Shown here piece after piece: positions 52,071 through 60,867 of a stretch of 64,000 bases of DNA; position 1 is the stretch's first letter, and each line of letters opens with the position of its first letter. Source of the DNA: Thermoleophilia bacterium (GTDB taxonomy: Bacteria; Actinomycetota; Thermoleophilia; Miltoncostaeales; Miltoncostaeaceae); contig JANQPH010000044.1 in the NCBI GenBank assembly GCA_028285405.1, forward strand, positions 62,001 to 126,000. Reading direction: 5' to 3'. Both the position numbers and the translations under genes were made by a program. The notes beneath the pieces are model-generated. The model had not been told where the DNA came from. It saw nothing but the letters and a program-made list of their open reading frames with translations, and searched no databases.

Positions 52071-52551
52071 GAGCGCCACCGCGGCTCGGCTCGGCCTGGG
52101 TGCTCTGCCCCTCTTGGAAGACCCAGTGGCGGAACACGAGGAATGTGACCGCTCCCTGCACGGCCGCCGCCGAGTAGTAGACGATCAGCGGGTTCGCCCC
52201 GAGCACGTCCGAGAAGATCAGCAGGCACAGGGCGGTGAACGCGTAGGCGATCAGCACCGTCACGAGGTATCGGCGGCCCTGTCTGGTGAGGTGGAGCGCA
52301 TAGCCTCCGTCGCTCGAGAAGACCCACTGGCGGTTGAGGGCGAAGTGGAGCGCCAGGCCGGATGCGAACGAGAGCACGAGGGCGACCTGCGGGTGCAGCC
52401 CGACGACGACCTCGAGCACGGCGAACGCGGCGAACATCCATGCGGCGACGAGGCCGCCGACGAGGACGAATCGGATCGTCGCCCAGCTGCGAAACGACGC
52501 CAGCAGGCCCCGGGCGCGATGCGCTCTCGTGGGCGGGGGCGGCTGGCTCAC
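52012..52551 (-). CDS. GtrA-like membrane protein
   Basis: A 179-residue membrane protein of the GtrA/DPMS family with four helices. FRSWATIRFVLVGGLVAAWMF opens the domain, and LALHFALNRQWVFSSDGG and FLVFRHWVFQEG are the two conserved N-x-x-W-V-F-like blocks. GtrA proteins flip undecaprenyl-phosphate-linked sugars made by GT2 enzymes such as the one at 50236. A 30-residue hydrophilic tail overlaps the convergent epimerase. GTG start overlaps the previous stop (GTGA). Confidence 0.86.
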   Translation of the reverse strand: MSQPPPPTRAHRARGLLASFRSWATIRFVLVGGLVAAWMFAAFAVLEVVVGLHPQVALVLSFASGLALHFALNRQWVFSSDGGYALHLTRQGRRYLVTVLIAYAFTALCLLIFSDVLGANPLIVYYSAAAVQGAVTFLVFRHWVFQEGQSTQAEPSRGGALSQEGETGGAERPGGSARA

Positions 52552-53633
52552 GAGACCGATGCCGGTCGTTTCGCATCGGCGGGCGCGCCCTCGGGTGCTC
52601 GCCGACCGAGCTCCATGAGCGCTCCTCTGGCCACGACCACCAAGCCGACGATCGTGACCGGTACGTACCACGAGGCTTGGAGGAGCACGGCAAAGGCGAA
52701 GGCATTGTCCCGTGAGATCCCGAAGAGGCCGAGCGACGCGACGGCCAGCCATTGGTACGTGCCCACGAACCCGGGGGTCGACGGGATCGCGACGCCGAGG
52801 TCGATCACGCCCGTGACGAAGAGCAGCTCGGCCGGCGTGAGCGAGACCCCGAGGCTCGCGGCCACGAAGCCGGCGGCGGTGGCCCACAGCAGCCAGGCGA
52901 GAAGACTCCAAAGCGCGATCGGAACGACCTGGCGCGCCGAGACGGTGCCCGCCAGGCCGCGCACGAAACCCGACGCCTGCCGGCCGAGGAAGGGGCGCTC
53001 GTCGGCGGGCAGCTCGGCTCGGCGCCGACCGCGCTCGCTCCTGTGCGTATACCACCATGCGAGGGCGACCAGGCCGAGCAGGCCCGCGGTGACCGGGACG
53101 GCGACCAGCAGCAGCCCCTGCAGCCAGCCCGGTTTCGGAACGAACGGCAGGCTCACCAGGAGGGCGACCACCAGCGCCCCGACGTCGGAGATGCGGTCGA
53201 CGACGACCGTCGACAGGCACCTCGAGACGGGTCGCCGAAGTAGCCGTGACAGCCACCACCCTCTGAGGATCTCGCCCGCCCGGCCGGGGACGACGTTGTT
53301 CACTGCGAGCGCCGCGAGTATCAGGGAGTAGGCGCGCCCGAGACCGAGCCGTCCTTCGTTGCGAGCGACGACCCGCCAGCGCTCGGCTTGGACGAGGTAG
53401 GTGAGCATCAGGGTCACGACCGCGGCGGCGAGCAACCACGGGTCCGCCCCGAGGATGGCCGACCACACGTCCGACCAGCTCACGCCTTGGACGGCGAGCC
53501 ACAGGAAGAGCGCGGAGATCGGCGTGCCGATCGCAAGGCCGAGAATCACTCGGCGTCGCGTGATCGCCTGGGGAGCGGACTCCCCGTCGGGCTCCGACGG
53601 CTCGACCTCGGCGCGATGGTCCGTCGAGGTCAT
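52548..53633 (-). CDS. AglD/LPG-synthase-type flippase-like membrane protein
   Basis: A 361-residue integral membrane protein of the lysylphosphatidylglycerol synthase TM/UPF0104 family, eight or so helices. The conserved stretch RWRVVARNEGRLGLGRAYSLILAALAVNNVVPGRAGEILRGWWLSRLL and the VVVDRISDVGALV segment are diagnostic, as is IDLGVAIPSTPGFVGTYQW near the end. Such proteins accompany glycan loci and are thought to move or present lipid-linked sugars; no aminoacyl-transfer domain is present. Coupled to the GtrA gene. Confidence 0.82.
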   Translation of the reverse strand: MTSTDHRAEVEPSEPDGESAPQAITRRRVILGLAIGTPISALFLWLAVQGVSWSDVWSAILGADPWLLAAAVVTLMLTYLVQAERWRVVARNEGRLGLGRAYSLILAALAVNNVVPGRAGEILRGWWLSRLLRRPVSRCLSTVVVDRISDVGALVVALLVSLPFVPKPGWLQGLLLVAVPVTAGLLGLVALAWWYTHRSERGRRRAELPADERPFLGRQASGFVRGLAGTVSARQVVPIALWSLLAWLLWATAAGFVAASLGVSLTPAELLFVTGVIDLGVAIPSTPGFVGTYQWLAVASLGLFGISRDNAFAFAVLLQASWYVPVTIVGLVVVARGALMELGRRAPEGAPADAKRPASVS

Positions 53634-53695
53634 CGGGCGATGGGGGCGCCGAGCTCGACCCCGACGATGTTGCGCCGACCGCGCGCGGCGTGGTC

Positions 53696-54547
53696 TCAGA
53701 GCTCGACCGCCATCTCGCGTTGCAGGCGCTTGAAGACCCAGATTCCGGCGGCGAGCGCGACGGTCGCCGCGACGACGGAGTAGATCACGTCGGTCGCCGA
53801 GGGCCACACCCCGAAGAAGACCGACTTGTGGATCGCGATGATGAACGGCGCCGGCGGGTTCAGGTAGTAGAAGAGATTGGCCACCAGCTCGTTGTTCGCG
53901 AGACCGGGAGCGATGCGCTCGAAGTTCGCCGGTGACCAGAAGATCGGGCTGATGAAGATCCACGGAAGGCCGATCGCGACCAGGATGTGCTCGACGTCCC
54001 GAAAGTAGACGTTCACCGCCGCGAGCAGCAGCCCAAGGCCCACGGTGAACATGCCGAGCAGGATCAGCATGGGCGGAAGCGCGAGCACCGTCTCGCGCTC
54101 GCCGCCGGTGACGACCAGTGAGATCGGCACCGCCACGGCGAACATCGCGAGCGCGGTGAACGAGTTTCCGGCCATGGCCGAGAGCGGGATGATCTGGCGC
54201 GGGAAGCTGACCTTCGTCACCAGGCTGGCGTTCTGCACCAGGCTGGCGGCGGCCACGGCGATCCCGCCGAAGAAGAGCGTCCAGGTCGCGAGGTTCAGGA
54301 ACAGGAAGACCGCATACCACGGGATCGTGATCTTCCAGATGACCGTGAACACCGCGTAGTAGGCGGCGACCATGATGACCGGGGTGATGAGCGTCCACCC
54401 CAGGCCCAGCACCGAGCCCTTGTATCGCTGACGGATCTCCCGCCGCGTCAGGTTGACGAAGAGCGGCCAGTACCGAATCCAGGATGCCGGGATCAGGCGC
54501 GAGCCGACGCGCTGGGACCGCTCTGCATCCTCGTAGCGAACCGCCAT
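53696..54547 (-). CDS. wzm: Wzm-type polysaccharide ABC exporter permease
   Basis: A 283-residue ABC-2 permease with six helices. LTRREIRQRYKGSVLGLGWTLITPVIM is the hallmark N-terminal amphipathic motif of Wzm/TagG exporters, followed by FGGIAVAAASLVQNASLVTKVSFPRQIIPLSA, YFRDVEHIL, and NPPAPFIIAIHKSVF. It should form the channel with the Wzt ATPase at 34236. They are 17 kb apart on opposite strands, whereas in most loci they are adjacent. ATG start with GGGG upstream and a -10 box (TACGGT, 54595-54590) giving a 36 nt leader. Confidence 0.93.
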   Translation of the reverse strand: MAVRYEDAERSQRVGSRLIPASWIRYWPLFVNLTRREIRQRYKGSVLGLGWTLITPVIMVAAYYAVFTVIWKITIPWYAVFLFLNLATWTLFFGGIAVAAASLVQNASLVTKVSFPRQIIPLSAMAGNSFTALAMFAVAVPISLVVTGGERETVLALPPMLILLGMFTVGLGLLLAAVNVYFRDVEHILVAIGLPWIFISPIFWSPANFERIAPGLANNELVANLFYYLNPPAPFIIAIHKSVFFGVWPSATDVIYSVVAATVALAAGIWVFKRLQREMAVEL

Positions 54548-54589
54548 GTTCCCCTGCTGATTCCCGGTCTCGTGGCCGCCGTGGGCGAC

Positions 54590-54595
54590 ACCGTA
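54590..54595 (-). promoter_or_regulatory. Candidate -10 for wzm
   Basis: Minus-strand TACGGT, about 43 nt before the wzm ATG. It is the only promoter-like motif between wzm and the membrane protein gene upstream. Confidence 0.3.
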
Positions 54596-54673
54596 GCCTG
54601 ATGCGCCGACCCGCCTCTGTCGAGGCGTTCGAGCTCTCGACGTGAAGTTCGTGGCGCGCCCGGCGGTTTCCCG

Positions 54674-56878
54674 CTAGCCGGCCGCGGCCCGGCGATCGGT
54701 GGGCCCGACGCGGGTCGCGTCCCACGTCCCGGTTTGGATCGTGACGACCCGCAGGTCCTCCGGGCTGATCTGCTGCGCCGCCGGTGTGAGGACGCGCCAC
54801 TCGACCGTGCTCTCGCCCTCCGCCAGCGGGAGTTGGAAGGCGTACCGGTCCTTCTCGCCGGTCACCTCGAGGGTCTGGACGGTCCCGTCGGGACCGCGGA
54901 CCTCGAGCTGGTAAGTCGCGCTTGGGTCGAGCCCCGCGGCGTCGAAGCTCACCTCGTAGAGGCCCGCCTCGTCGGCGACCACGGTGACCCCGCCTTCCTG
55001 TCCGAGCCAGCGCAGGCTCTGGCCGTCGATCACCTCGGTGTCCCAGAACCCGTCGCGCCGGACGACCACGGCGTCACCCGGCGCTGCGACCACCTCCCAG
55101 ATGGCCGACCCGTCCTCGAACTGCGCGGCGAGCTCGAATCCGGCGGGTGGCTGCAGGGGGTCGGGTCCCTCCCGTCCGAGCATCGCGAACGCCCAGGGTG
55201 CGATCGTGACGTAGTCGATCCCGATCGTCGCCATTGCCTCCGCTGCGCCCTCCACCGTCGGGAGGGGATAGTCCTTGTTGAAGGCGCCCGCGAGCTCGGC
55301 GTCGTTGAGCGCGCCGTTGGCGATGCGGCGCTCGTGCACGGTCTGGCCGTACATGTAGAAGCGCTCGAGCGCCTCGTTGGGCCACGACGGGCTCTCCAGG
55401 ATCACTGCGTCGGGGTCGGTCTCTTCGGCGATCCACTGCCAGGCGGGAAGCTCGTCGGCATCGGCGCCGTTGATCTGGATCGGCGTGCTCGACCCCGTGA
55501 CAAGCGAGGTCGGCGTCGTCCCGGGCAGGTCGACGATCGTGAAGACGAAGACCAGCGCGGCGATCGCGTAGGCGGTGACCTGGGTTCGCCCCCGGAGCAG
55601 CCCGGAGAGCCCGATCGCCGCGATGATCAGGACCACGGCCATCACGGCGATCGAGAAGCGCGCGAAGGCGCGCAGGAATGGCGTGAAGTCGAAGACGATC
55701 CCCGCCGGCATCGGGATCGTGCTGCCCTCGAACGGCCATGGCAGCGGGTACGGGTGCGACAGGCTCATGAGCACCAGCACCGGCACCAGGACCATCGCGC
55801 TGATCGCGGCGAGGCGCACGCGTTGGGGGGTCGAGTCCCACCGCCTGATCAGGAAGAACAGCCCGATCAGCGCGAGGACGATGGTCGTGAAGCCGAGGAA
55901 CGCGGTGCGCTCGCCGCCCGGCGATCCGAGTCCGTCCCATGTGTCGGCTCCGACGATTCCGCTGAGAAACGCGTCACCGACCACCGGCTTGACGTAGTCG
56001 GTGAAGTGCGCGCCGTACAGCTGGAGCTCGATCGGATCTCGCTCGAAGCCCTGGACGACCGCGTCGCGGCTCGAGCTATAGAGGGCGAGCAGCGGCAGTC
56101 CCACCAGCACGAGGACCGAGCCGCCGACCTCGAGCGCGCTTCGCGCCGCGGGAATCGGGCCGTTGCGCCGGGTTCCGAGCACGAGGCCGATGACGACGAA
56201 GACGGCGGCGATGATGAGCGCCATCAGCCCGTAGTAGGGGTTCGTCAGCCAGGCGAGGACGATCGCGAGCGTCATCAGCACCGCGCGGCGCAGGTTGGGT
56301 CGCTCGAGCCAGAAGATCCCCGCCATGAGGAGCAGCGGGAACGACTCGAGGTGCACGAACGGAAGGTGCGAGGTCGCCCGCAGCGCGACGTATGGGACGA
56401 GGATGAAGGCCGCGCCCGACCACGCCGCCGAGGTGCGGCCGAGTCCGAGCCAGCGAATGAGCATGTACATCGCCGCGCCGGACAGCGTGAGGCCGCTGAA
56501 GACCGTGACGTTGTAGGCGACGATCGGCCCGGCGATGCTGGTGACGAGCCAGCCCGGGCCGAGGGTGACGAACAGCGTCACGTGCGCCGACGCGGGACTG
56601 GTCCGACCGAACGGCGCGGCGACGGCTTCCTGGATGTCGGCTCCCCACAGGGCCAGGCCCTCCCGCGAGTGCAGCCAGAAGTCCCAGACGTAGCCCGAGC
56701 GGTCGCCGCCGCTCGTCTCGCCGGGGATCTCGCTCGAGAAGTTCAGGATCACCGGCCACGTGATCACGATCGTGAGCAGCGTGTAGGCGAGCAGGACCAG
56801 GCCGACCTCACCCCAGCGGATGCGGCTGGTGAGATCACGCGCCGTTTGCGCGATCTGGTCGGCTCCTCTGTGCTTCAC
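54674..56878 (-). CDS. Large membrane protein, YfhO/GT-C-like
   Basis: A 734-residue protein with about eleven helices in the first 470 residues and a soluble extracytoplasmic C-terminal domain of about 260 residues. VILNFSSEIPGETSGGDRSGYVWDFWLHS after helix 1 resembles the first catalytic loop of GT-C transferases, with acidic residues. The C-terminal part includes AWQWIAEETDPDAVILESP (a segment common in YfhO-like and related proteins) and a beta-sandwich end. It is probably a polyprenol-dependent glycosyltransferase or glycan modifier; the family assignment is tentative. GTG start. A -10-like TATGCT (57040-57035) lies far upstream. Confidence 0.65.
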   Translation of the reverse strand: MKHRGADQIAQTARDLTSRIRWGEVGLVLLAYTLLTIVITWPVILNFSSEIPGETSGGDRSGYVWDFWLHSREGLALWGADIQEAVAAPFGRTSPASAHVTLFVTLGPGWLVTSIAGPIVAYNVTVFSGLTLSGAAMYMLIRWLGLGRTSAAWSGAAFILVPYVALRATSHLPFVHLESFPLLLMAGIFWLERPNLRRAVLMTLAIVLAWLTNPYYGLMALIIAAVFVVIGLVLGTRRNGPIPAARSALEVGGSVLVLVGLPLLALYSSSRDAVVQGFERDPIELQLYGAHFTDYVKPVVGDAFLSGIVGADTWDGLGSPGGERTAFLGFTTIVLALIGLFFLIRRWDSTPQRVRLAAISAMVLVPVLVLMSLSHPYPLPWPFEGSTIPMPAGIVFDFTPFLRAFARFSIAVMAVVLIIAAIGLSGLLRGRTQVTAYAIAALVFVFTIVDLPGTTPTSLVTGSSTPIQINGADADELPAWQWIAEETDPDAVILESPSWPNEALERFYMYGQTVHERRIANGALNDAELAGAFNKDYPLPTVEGAAEAMATIGIDYVTIAPWAFAMLGREGPDPLQPPAGFELAAQFEDGSAIWEVVAAPGDAVVVRRDGFWDTEVIDGQSLRWLGQEGGVTVVADEAGLYEVSFDAAGLDPSATYQLEVRGPDGTVQTLEVTGEKDRYAFQLPLAEGESTVEWRVLTPAAQQISPEDLRVVTIQTGTWDATRVGPTDRRAAAG

Positions 56879-57262
56879 CGAATCCCCGACCCCTTCGGGC
56901 GCGGAGGCTCGGCGCCCAGCTGGAGGCTCTTGCGCACGTCACTCCCGGGGGCTGTCCGGCACTCGCCTGGCCGACTGTCTCGGGCTGCCGTGGCTCGTGA
57001 TCCACCCGCCGGACGAGCACCGACGGCGGGCGGGAGCATAGCTCCTCCCCTCACGCGCCCCGTTGGCCTCGGTTCCCATGAACAGGGGGTCTCGGGACCG
57101 CGGGGCGAACCATCTGCGCGCGCGAGGGATTGACTTGCCCGGGCGTTGCCGGGGCCTCGGCGGAGCGCCCTCGTCGGGGTGCGCATCGCAATGCACGGTG
57201 ACTCCGAAGGGCTCGACGCCGTCTCGCCGACCGCTGGCGCTGATGGCGCCTCAGGTTGCCGC
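56879..57262. other. Intergenic region, no gene seen
   Basis: 384 bases between two minus-strand membrane-protein genes. It shows a minus-strand -10-like TATGCT at 57040-57035 inside a small GGAGC-ATA-GCTCC stem. No credible coding pattern, RNA gene or large palindrome was seen. It is one of the longest non-coding gaps in the polysaccharide half of the window. Confidence 0.5.
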
Positions 57263-58777
57263 CTACTTGGTGGGTGCGGACATCGGCTCCGAGAACACCA
57301 CCATTCCAGGGCTCTCGTAGGTTCTCTCGAGCCCCCGCCTCTCGGCGAGCGCGTCGAGCTCGGGTGGCACCTCCTCAGGCGGGCCGAGGCGAGCGATTGC
57401 GCCGACATCGTCGTGCTCGTCGTAGAGCGCGGCCACCTCATTCAGGTTGCCGTCCGTAACTCGCCAGCCCGTGCGCCGGGCCTCGTACCAGAGCATTGGC
57501 TCGTTGGCGTCGCCGCCATCGTGCACGAGCACGACGCGATCGTCGGGTGTGTTCGTCGCGAGCTCAACTCCTTGCTCGCGCCAGACCATGCCGAACGCGT
57601 CTGGCGCGTAATAGCCACGAAAGAGGTTCAGCATCCAGAAGCCGACCAGGATCAGCGCGATTGCGGCGACGGCCTGTCGCGCCGCGAGCCTCGAGACACC
57701 GTCGCGGAACCAAACGTAGATCGTCCAGAGCCCGATGCCCCCAAACATGCTGAGGACGACGTAGTGGGGGAACTGGTAGTAGTCGTGGACGCGGTTGAGA
57801 TTGGCGAAGATCGCTGTGCTCGCGACGAGCGAGACGAGCAGCGAATAGAGCTCGACGCGGTAGCGGGTGTTCAGGCTGCTCGCGGCGACGATTCCCAGTG
57901 CGCCGACGGCCAGGGCGAGGATTCCAGCTGAGTCAAGGAATCGCTGACCCAAGGTGGTCCAAAGCTCGGCTTCGATCGTGGAGCCGAAATACCAGTCGCT
58001 CTGCTCGGAGAAGCTCATCCCATTCGAGCGGATGTTGATTCGGTCGCTGTGATCGCGCCACAGGATGCTGAGGACCAGCGTGACCAGCGCTGTCCCGACG
58101 AGGGTCAGCCGACCCGCGAGAGGGGTCTCGCGTCGGAGAAACGCCCTCGCTCCCAAGATCACCAACGGAAGTAGGAATACCGCGACGATCGTGGCCTTCG
58201 TAAGGACTGCGAGGATTGCCGCTGCTGCCAGCAACGCCATCCATGGCCAGCTCCATCGCTCGGCGAGCTCGGTCGCCGCGAGTGCGGCGGCGAGAACCAT
58301 CGCGATCACGAGCGGATCGATCATGAAGGCACGAAAGAAGAAGACGGTCAGCGGCAGGAACGCCAGAAAGAAGACCGAGAAGACCGCTGCGCCCGCGGTC
58401 CCCGTCCACTTGCTCATCAGTCGGTACAGCAGCCAGGCTGAGGCGATGAACGCGGCGATCGAGACCGCCCGCCCTACCCACTCATGGAATCCGAAGATCA
58501 GCGTTCCGCCATAGACGATCGCCTGGTACGTCGGAAGCTCGAGGACCCATTGGCCGCCGCCGAACATCGGAACGTGGTAGCTCAGGAAGTCGAAGCCCTC
58601 CTCGCGCCACAGCCACACCGTGCTCGCGGTCTGCGTCTGGCGAAACGCATGGGCGTCGAGGGCCGGATCGGTGAACCGGTAGAGGCGCACGAGCACTCCC
58701 GCCGCGATTAGCAGGACTACGAGCCCCGCGGGTCCCCGGAGCCTCTGGGGCACGCGATCGAGGGCGCTCGCCAGCAC
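57263..58777 (-). CDS. GT39/ArnT-like membrane glycosyltransferase
   Basis: A 504-residue membrane protein with about eleven helices. FTDPALDAHAFRQTQTASTVWL contains the first-loop D-x-H-x-x-R-Q motif typical of ArnT/PMT-like GT39 proteins. Further features are RAVSIAAFIASAWLLYRLM, FFRAFMIDPLV and a C-terminal soluble part that starts around residue 400 (GVELATNTPDDRVVLVHDGGD). It would transfer a sugar from a polyprenyl-phosphate donor on the outer face. The GTG at 58777 coincides with the predicted transcription start from TACCCT at 58789-58784, so it is probably leaderless. Codon use is slightly less GC-rich than its neighbours. Confidence 0.8.
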   Translation of the reverse strand: MLASALDRVPQRLRGPAGLVVLLIAAGVLVRLYRFTDPALDAHAFRQTQTASTVWLWREEGFDFLSYHVPMFGGGQWVLELPTYQAIVYGGTLIFGFHEWVGRAVSIAAFIASAWLLYRLMSKWTGTAGAAVFSVFFLAFLPLTVFFFRAFMIDPLVIAMVLAAALAATELAERWSWPWMALLAAAAILAVLTKATIVAVFLLPLVILGARAFLRRETPLAGRLTLVGTALVTLVLSILWRDHSDRINIRSNGMSFSEQSDWYFGSTIEAELWTTLGQRFLDSAGILALAVGALGIVAASSLNTRYRVELYSLLVSLVASTAIFANLNRVHDYYQFPHYVVLSMFGGIGLWTIYVWFRDGVSRLAARQAVAAIALILVGFWMLNLFRGYYAPDAFGMVWREQGVELATNTPDDRVVLVHDGGDANEPMLWYEARRTGWRVTDGNLNEVAALYDEHDDVGAIARLGPPEEVPPELDALAERRGLERTYESPGMVVFSEPMSAPTK

Positions 58778-58783
58778 GCCGGG

Positions 58784-58789
58784 AGGGTA
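58784..58789 (-). promoter_or_regulatory. Leaderless promoter for the GT39-like gene
   Basis: Minus-strand TACCCT; seven bases downstream is the first base of the GTG start at 58777, the clearest leaderless arrangement in the window. Confidence 0.4.
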
Positions 58790-58859
58790 GCCGTTCGCTC
58801 GCGCGGGACGGCGATTGGCAGGTGGCCACCTGCTCGTCGGTCGGCCCGAAGCTGTCGAC

Positions 58860-58865
58860 TAACCT
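58860..58865 (+). promoter_or_regulatory. Candidate -10 for the right-hand sugar operon
   Basis: TAACCT, with transcription expected at about 58872 and the GTG start at 58877. It would drive the coupled genes from 58877 toward the right edge. Confidence 0.35.
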
Positions 58866-58876
58866 GCGCAGTCGTC

Positions 58877-60055
58877 GTGCGGATCGCGAACCTCTGCTGT
58901 GCCTATCCCCCGCATGTCGGCGGGATGGGCAACGTCGCCGCCAGGCATGCACGTCTGCTGGCCGATGCCGGGCACGTGGTCGAGTCCTTCGTCCCGGCCC
59001 ACGGAGTGCCGGCGGGAACCGTCGTTCGCGACGGGATCGAGGTCCACTACCTGCGCCCCGTCGTGTCGCACAACACCTCGGCCGCGCTTCCCCAGCTCGG
59101 GTGGCGGCTCCGCGGGTTCGACGCGATCTACCTGCACTACCCGTTCTTCGGCGGAGCCGAGCCGGCTGTCGCGGCGGCGCGAGCGCTCCGGATTCCCTAC
59201 CTGGTCTTCTTCCACATGGACGTCGCCTGGGACGGCTGGCGGGGGCGCTTCCTCGAGGGCTACTCGCGGTCGGTTGCGCCCATCGTGCTGCGCGGGGCCG
59301 GTGCGGTGCTCGCCAGCTCGATGGAGTACTTCGCCCACTCCTCGGCTGCACGGCTCGGCCTGTCAGACGTTCGCGAGCGACCGTATGGCATCGACGTCGA
59401 CCGTCTGCGGCCAACTGAGGTCACTGCCGACTGGCGCGTGCGGGTCGGGTTGGATCCGGATCTCCCGGTGATCCTCCACGTTGGCGGCATGGACGTCGAC
59501 CACCGATTCAAGGGGGTGCCCGAGCTGATCCGGGCCTTCGGGTCGGCCGGTCTCGCAGACCGCGCGCAGCTGGCCCTCGTCGGCGACGGGACGCTTCGCG
59601 GCGAATACGCCGCCGAAGCGGATCGGCTCGGTCTGACGTCGGCCGTGCGGTTCCTGGGTCGTCTCGACGACGACGACCTCCGCTCGGCGTTCCAGTCTGC
59701 GGCCGTGACCGTGCTTCCCTCGACGACCGCCGCCGAGGCGTTCGGAATCGTCCTGATCGAGGCCATGTCGTGCGGAAGCCCGACGATTGCCTCGGACCTG
59801 CCGGGGGTGCGGACCGTCGCGGCGCCGGAGCACGGTGGCCGCACCGTCCCGCCCGGCGACGTCCCGGCGCTGGGCGTCGCCCTGGCCGAGCTGATCGACG
59901 ACGAGGGCGCGCGCGCCGCCGCGTCGATCAGGGCCCGCGATGCGGCCGTCGCGACGTACAGCCGCGACGCGGAGCGGGACCGGCTCGCGTCCGACTTCGC
60001 CGAGCTGGTCGGCCGCGGCGGCCCCCGTCCGCGTGGCGGCGAGTCGGTCCACTAA
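58877..60055 (+). CDS. Glycosyltransferase, family 4 type
   Basis: A 392-residue GT-B glycosyltransferase. CCAYPPHVGGMGNVAARHARLLADAGH is the N-terminal glycine loop and RPYGIDVDRLRP the linker motif. ILHVGGMDVDHRFKGVPELIRAF and ALVGDGTLRGEY begin the donor domain. VLPSTTAAEAFGIVLIEAMSCGSPTIAS holds the E-x7-E motif. It starts the right-hand operon that continues with nucleotide-sugar genes. A possible internal -10 (TAACAT, 60053-60058) overlaps its stop codon. Confidence 0.9.
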   Translation: MRIANLCCAYPPHVGGMGNVAARHARLLADAGHVVESFVPAHGVPAGTVVRDGIEVHYLRPVVSHNTSAALPQLGWRLRGFDAIYLHYPFFGGAEPAVAAARALRIPYLVFFHMDVAWDGWRGRFLEGYSRSVAPIVLRGAGAVLASSMEYFAHSSAARLGLSDVRERPYGIDVDRLRPTEVTADWRVRVGLDPDLPVILHVGGMDVDHRFKGVPELIRAFGSAGLADRAQLALVGDGTLRGEYAAEADRLGLTSAVRFLGRLDDDDLRSAFQSAAVTVLPSTTAAEAFGIVLIEAMSCGSPTIASDLPGVRTVAAPEHGGRTVPPGDVPALGVALAELIDDEGARAAASIRARDAAVATYSRDAERDRLASDFAELVGRGGPRPRGGESVH

Positions 60056-60093
60056 CATCCCCGCCCGATGCGCGCTTCGAGGGGCCCCGGTAC

Positions 60094-60867
60094 GTGATCG
60101 TCGGAATCCTCGCCGGGGGTCTCGGAACCCGGCTGGCAGAGCAGACCGACGTCCGCCCGAAGCCGATGGTCGACGTCGGCCCGAACCCGATCCTCTGGCA
60201 CCTCATGAAGATCTACGGGGCGCAGGGATTCAACGAGTTCATGATCGCGCTCGGCTACAAGGGCGAGGTCATCAAGGACTTCTTCCTCGGCTACCGCAAC
60301 CGGGCCAGCGACCTGACCGTGGACCTCGCCTCGGGTGACGTCGAGGTCGGGGCGACACGACACACCGACGACTGGCGCGTGCACCTGCTCGAGACCGGCC
60401 AGAACACGCTGACCGGCGGCCGGGTCCGGCGCTTGCTCCAGGCGAACCCGGGCGAGCGGATGATGCTCACGTACGGCGACGCGGTCGCCAACGTGGACCT
60501 GCGCGAGCTCCTGGCCTTCCACGAGGCGCACGGCCGCCTCGCGACGGTCACCGCGGTTCGTCCCCCGGCCCGCTTCGGCGAGCTGACCTTCGACGGCGAC
60601 AAGGTGATCGACTTCGAGGAGAAGCCGCAGACGTCCGAGGGCTGGATCAACGGCGGCTTCTTCGTGCTCGAGCCCCAGGTGGTCGACTACATCGAAGGCG
60701 ACTCGACGATCTGGGAGCGCGATCCGATGGAGGCGCTCGCCGGCGAGGGGCAGCTGATGGCCTATCGCCACGGCGACTTCTGGCAGTGCATGGACACGCT
60801 GCGCGACAAGCGGCTGCTCGACGAGCTCTGGGACACCGGCGATCCGCCGTGGAGGGTGTGGGAATGA
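60094..60867 (+). CDS. rfbF: Glucose-1-phosphate cytidylyltransferase
   Basis: A 257-residue nucleotidyltransferase, the exact length of RfbF. ILAGGLGTRLAEQTDVRPKPMVDVG is the nucleotide-binding loop. ILWHLMKIYGAQGFNEFMIALGYKG is close to the RfbF sequence, as are TGGRVRRLL, TYGDAVANVD, EKPQTSEGWINGGFFV and FWQCMDTLRDK. It should form CDP-glucose from CTP and glucose-1-phosphate, the entry to CDP-6-deoxyhexoses. GTG at 60094 gives the standard VIVGILAGG beginning; the ATG at 60068 is out of frame. No recognisable rfbG lies next to it unless the following SDR fills that role. Confidence 0.9.
   Translation: MIVGILAGGLGTRLAEQTDVRPKPMVDVGPNPILWHLMKIYGAQGFNEFMIALGYKGEVIKDFFLGYRNRASDLTVDLASGDVEVGATRHTDDWRVHLLETGQNTLTGGRVRRLLQANPGERMMLTYGDAVANVDLRELLAFHEAHGRLATVTAVRPPARFGELTFDGDKVIDFEEKPQTSEGWINGGFFVLEPQVVDYIEGDSTIWERDPMEALAGEGQLMAYRHGDFWQCMDTLRDKRLLDELWDTGDPPWRVWE

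Noticed and set aside
54734-57133. 799-codon open frame on the plus strand
   Set aside because: Antisense to the YfhO-like membrane protein; the translation is rich in D, E, R, H and Q in the pattern produced by reverse-complementing hydrophobic codons.
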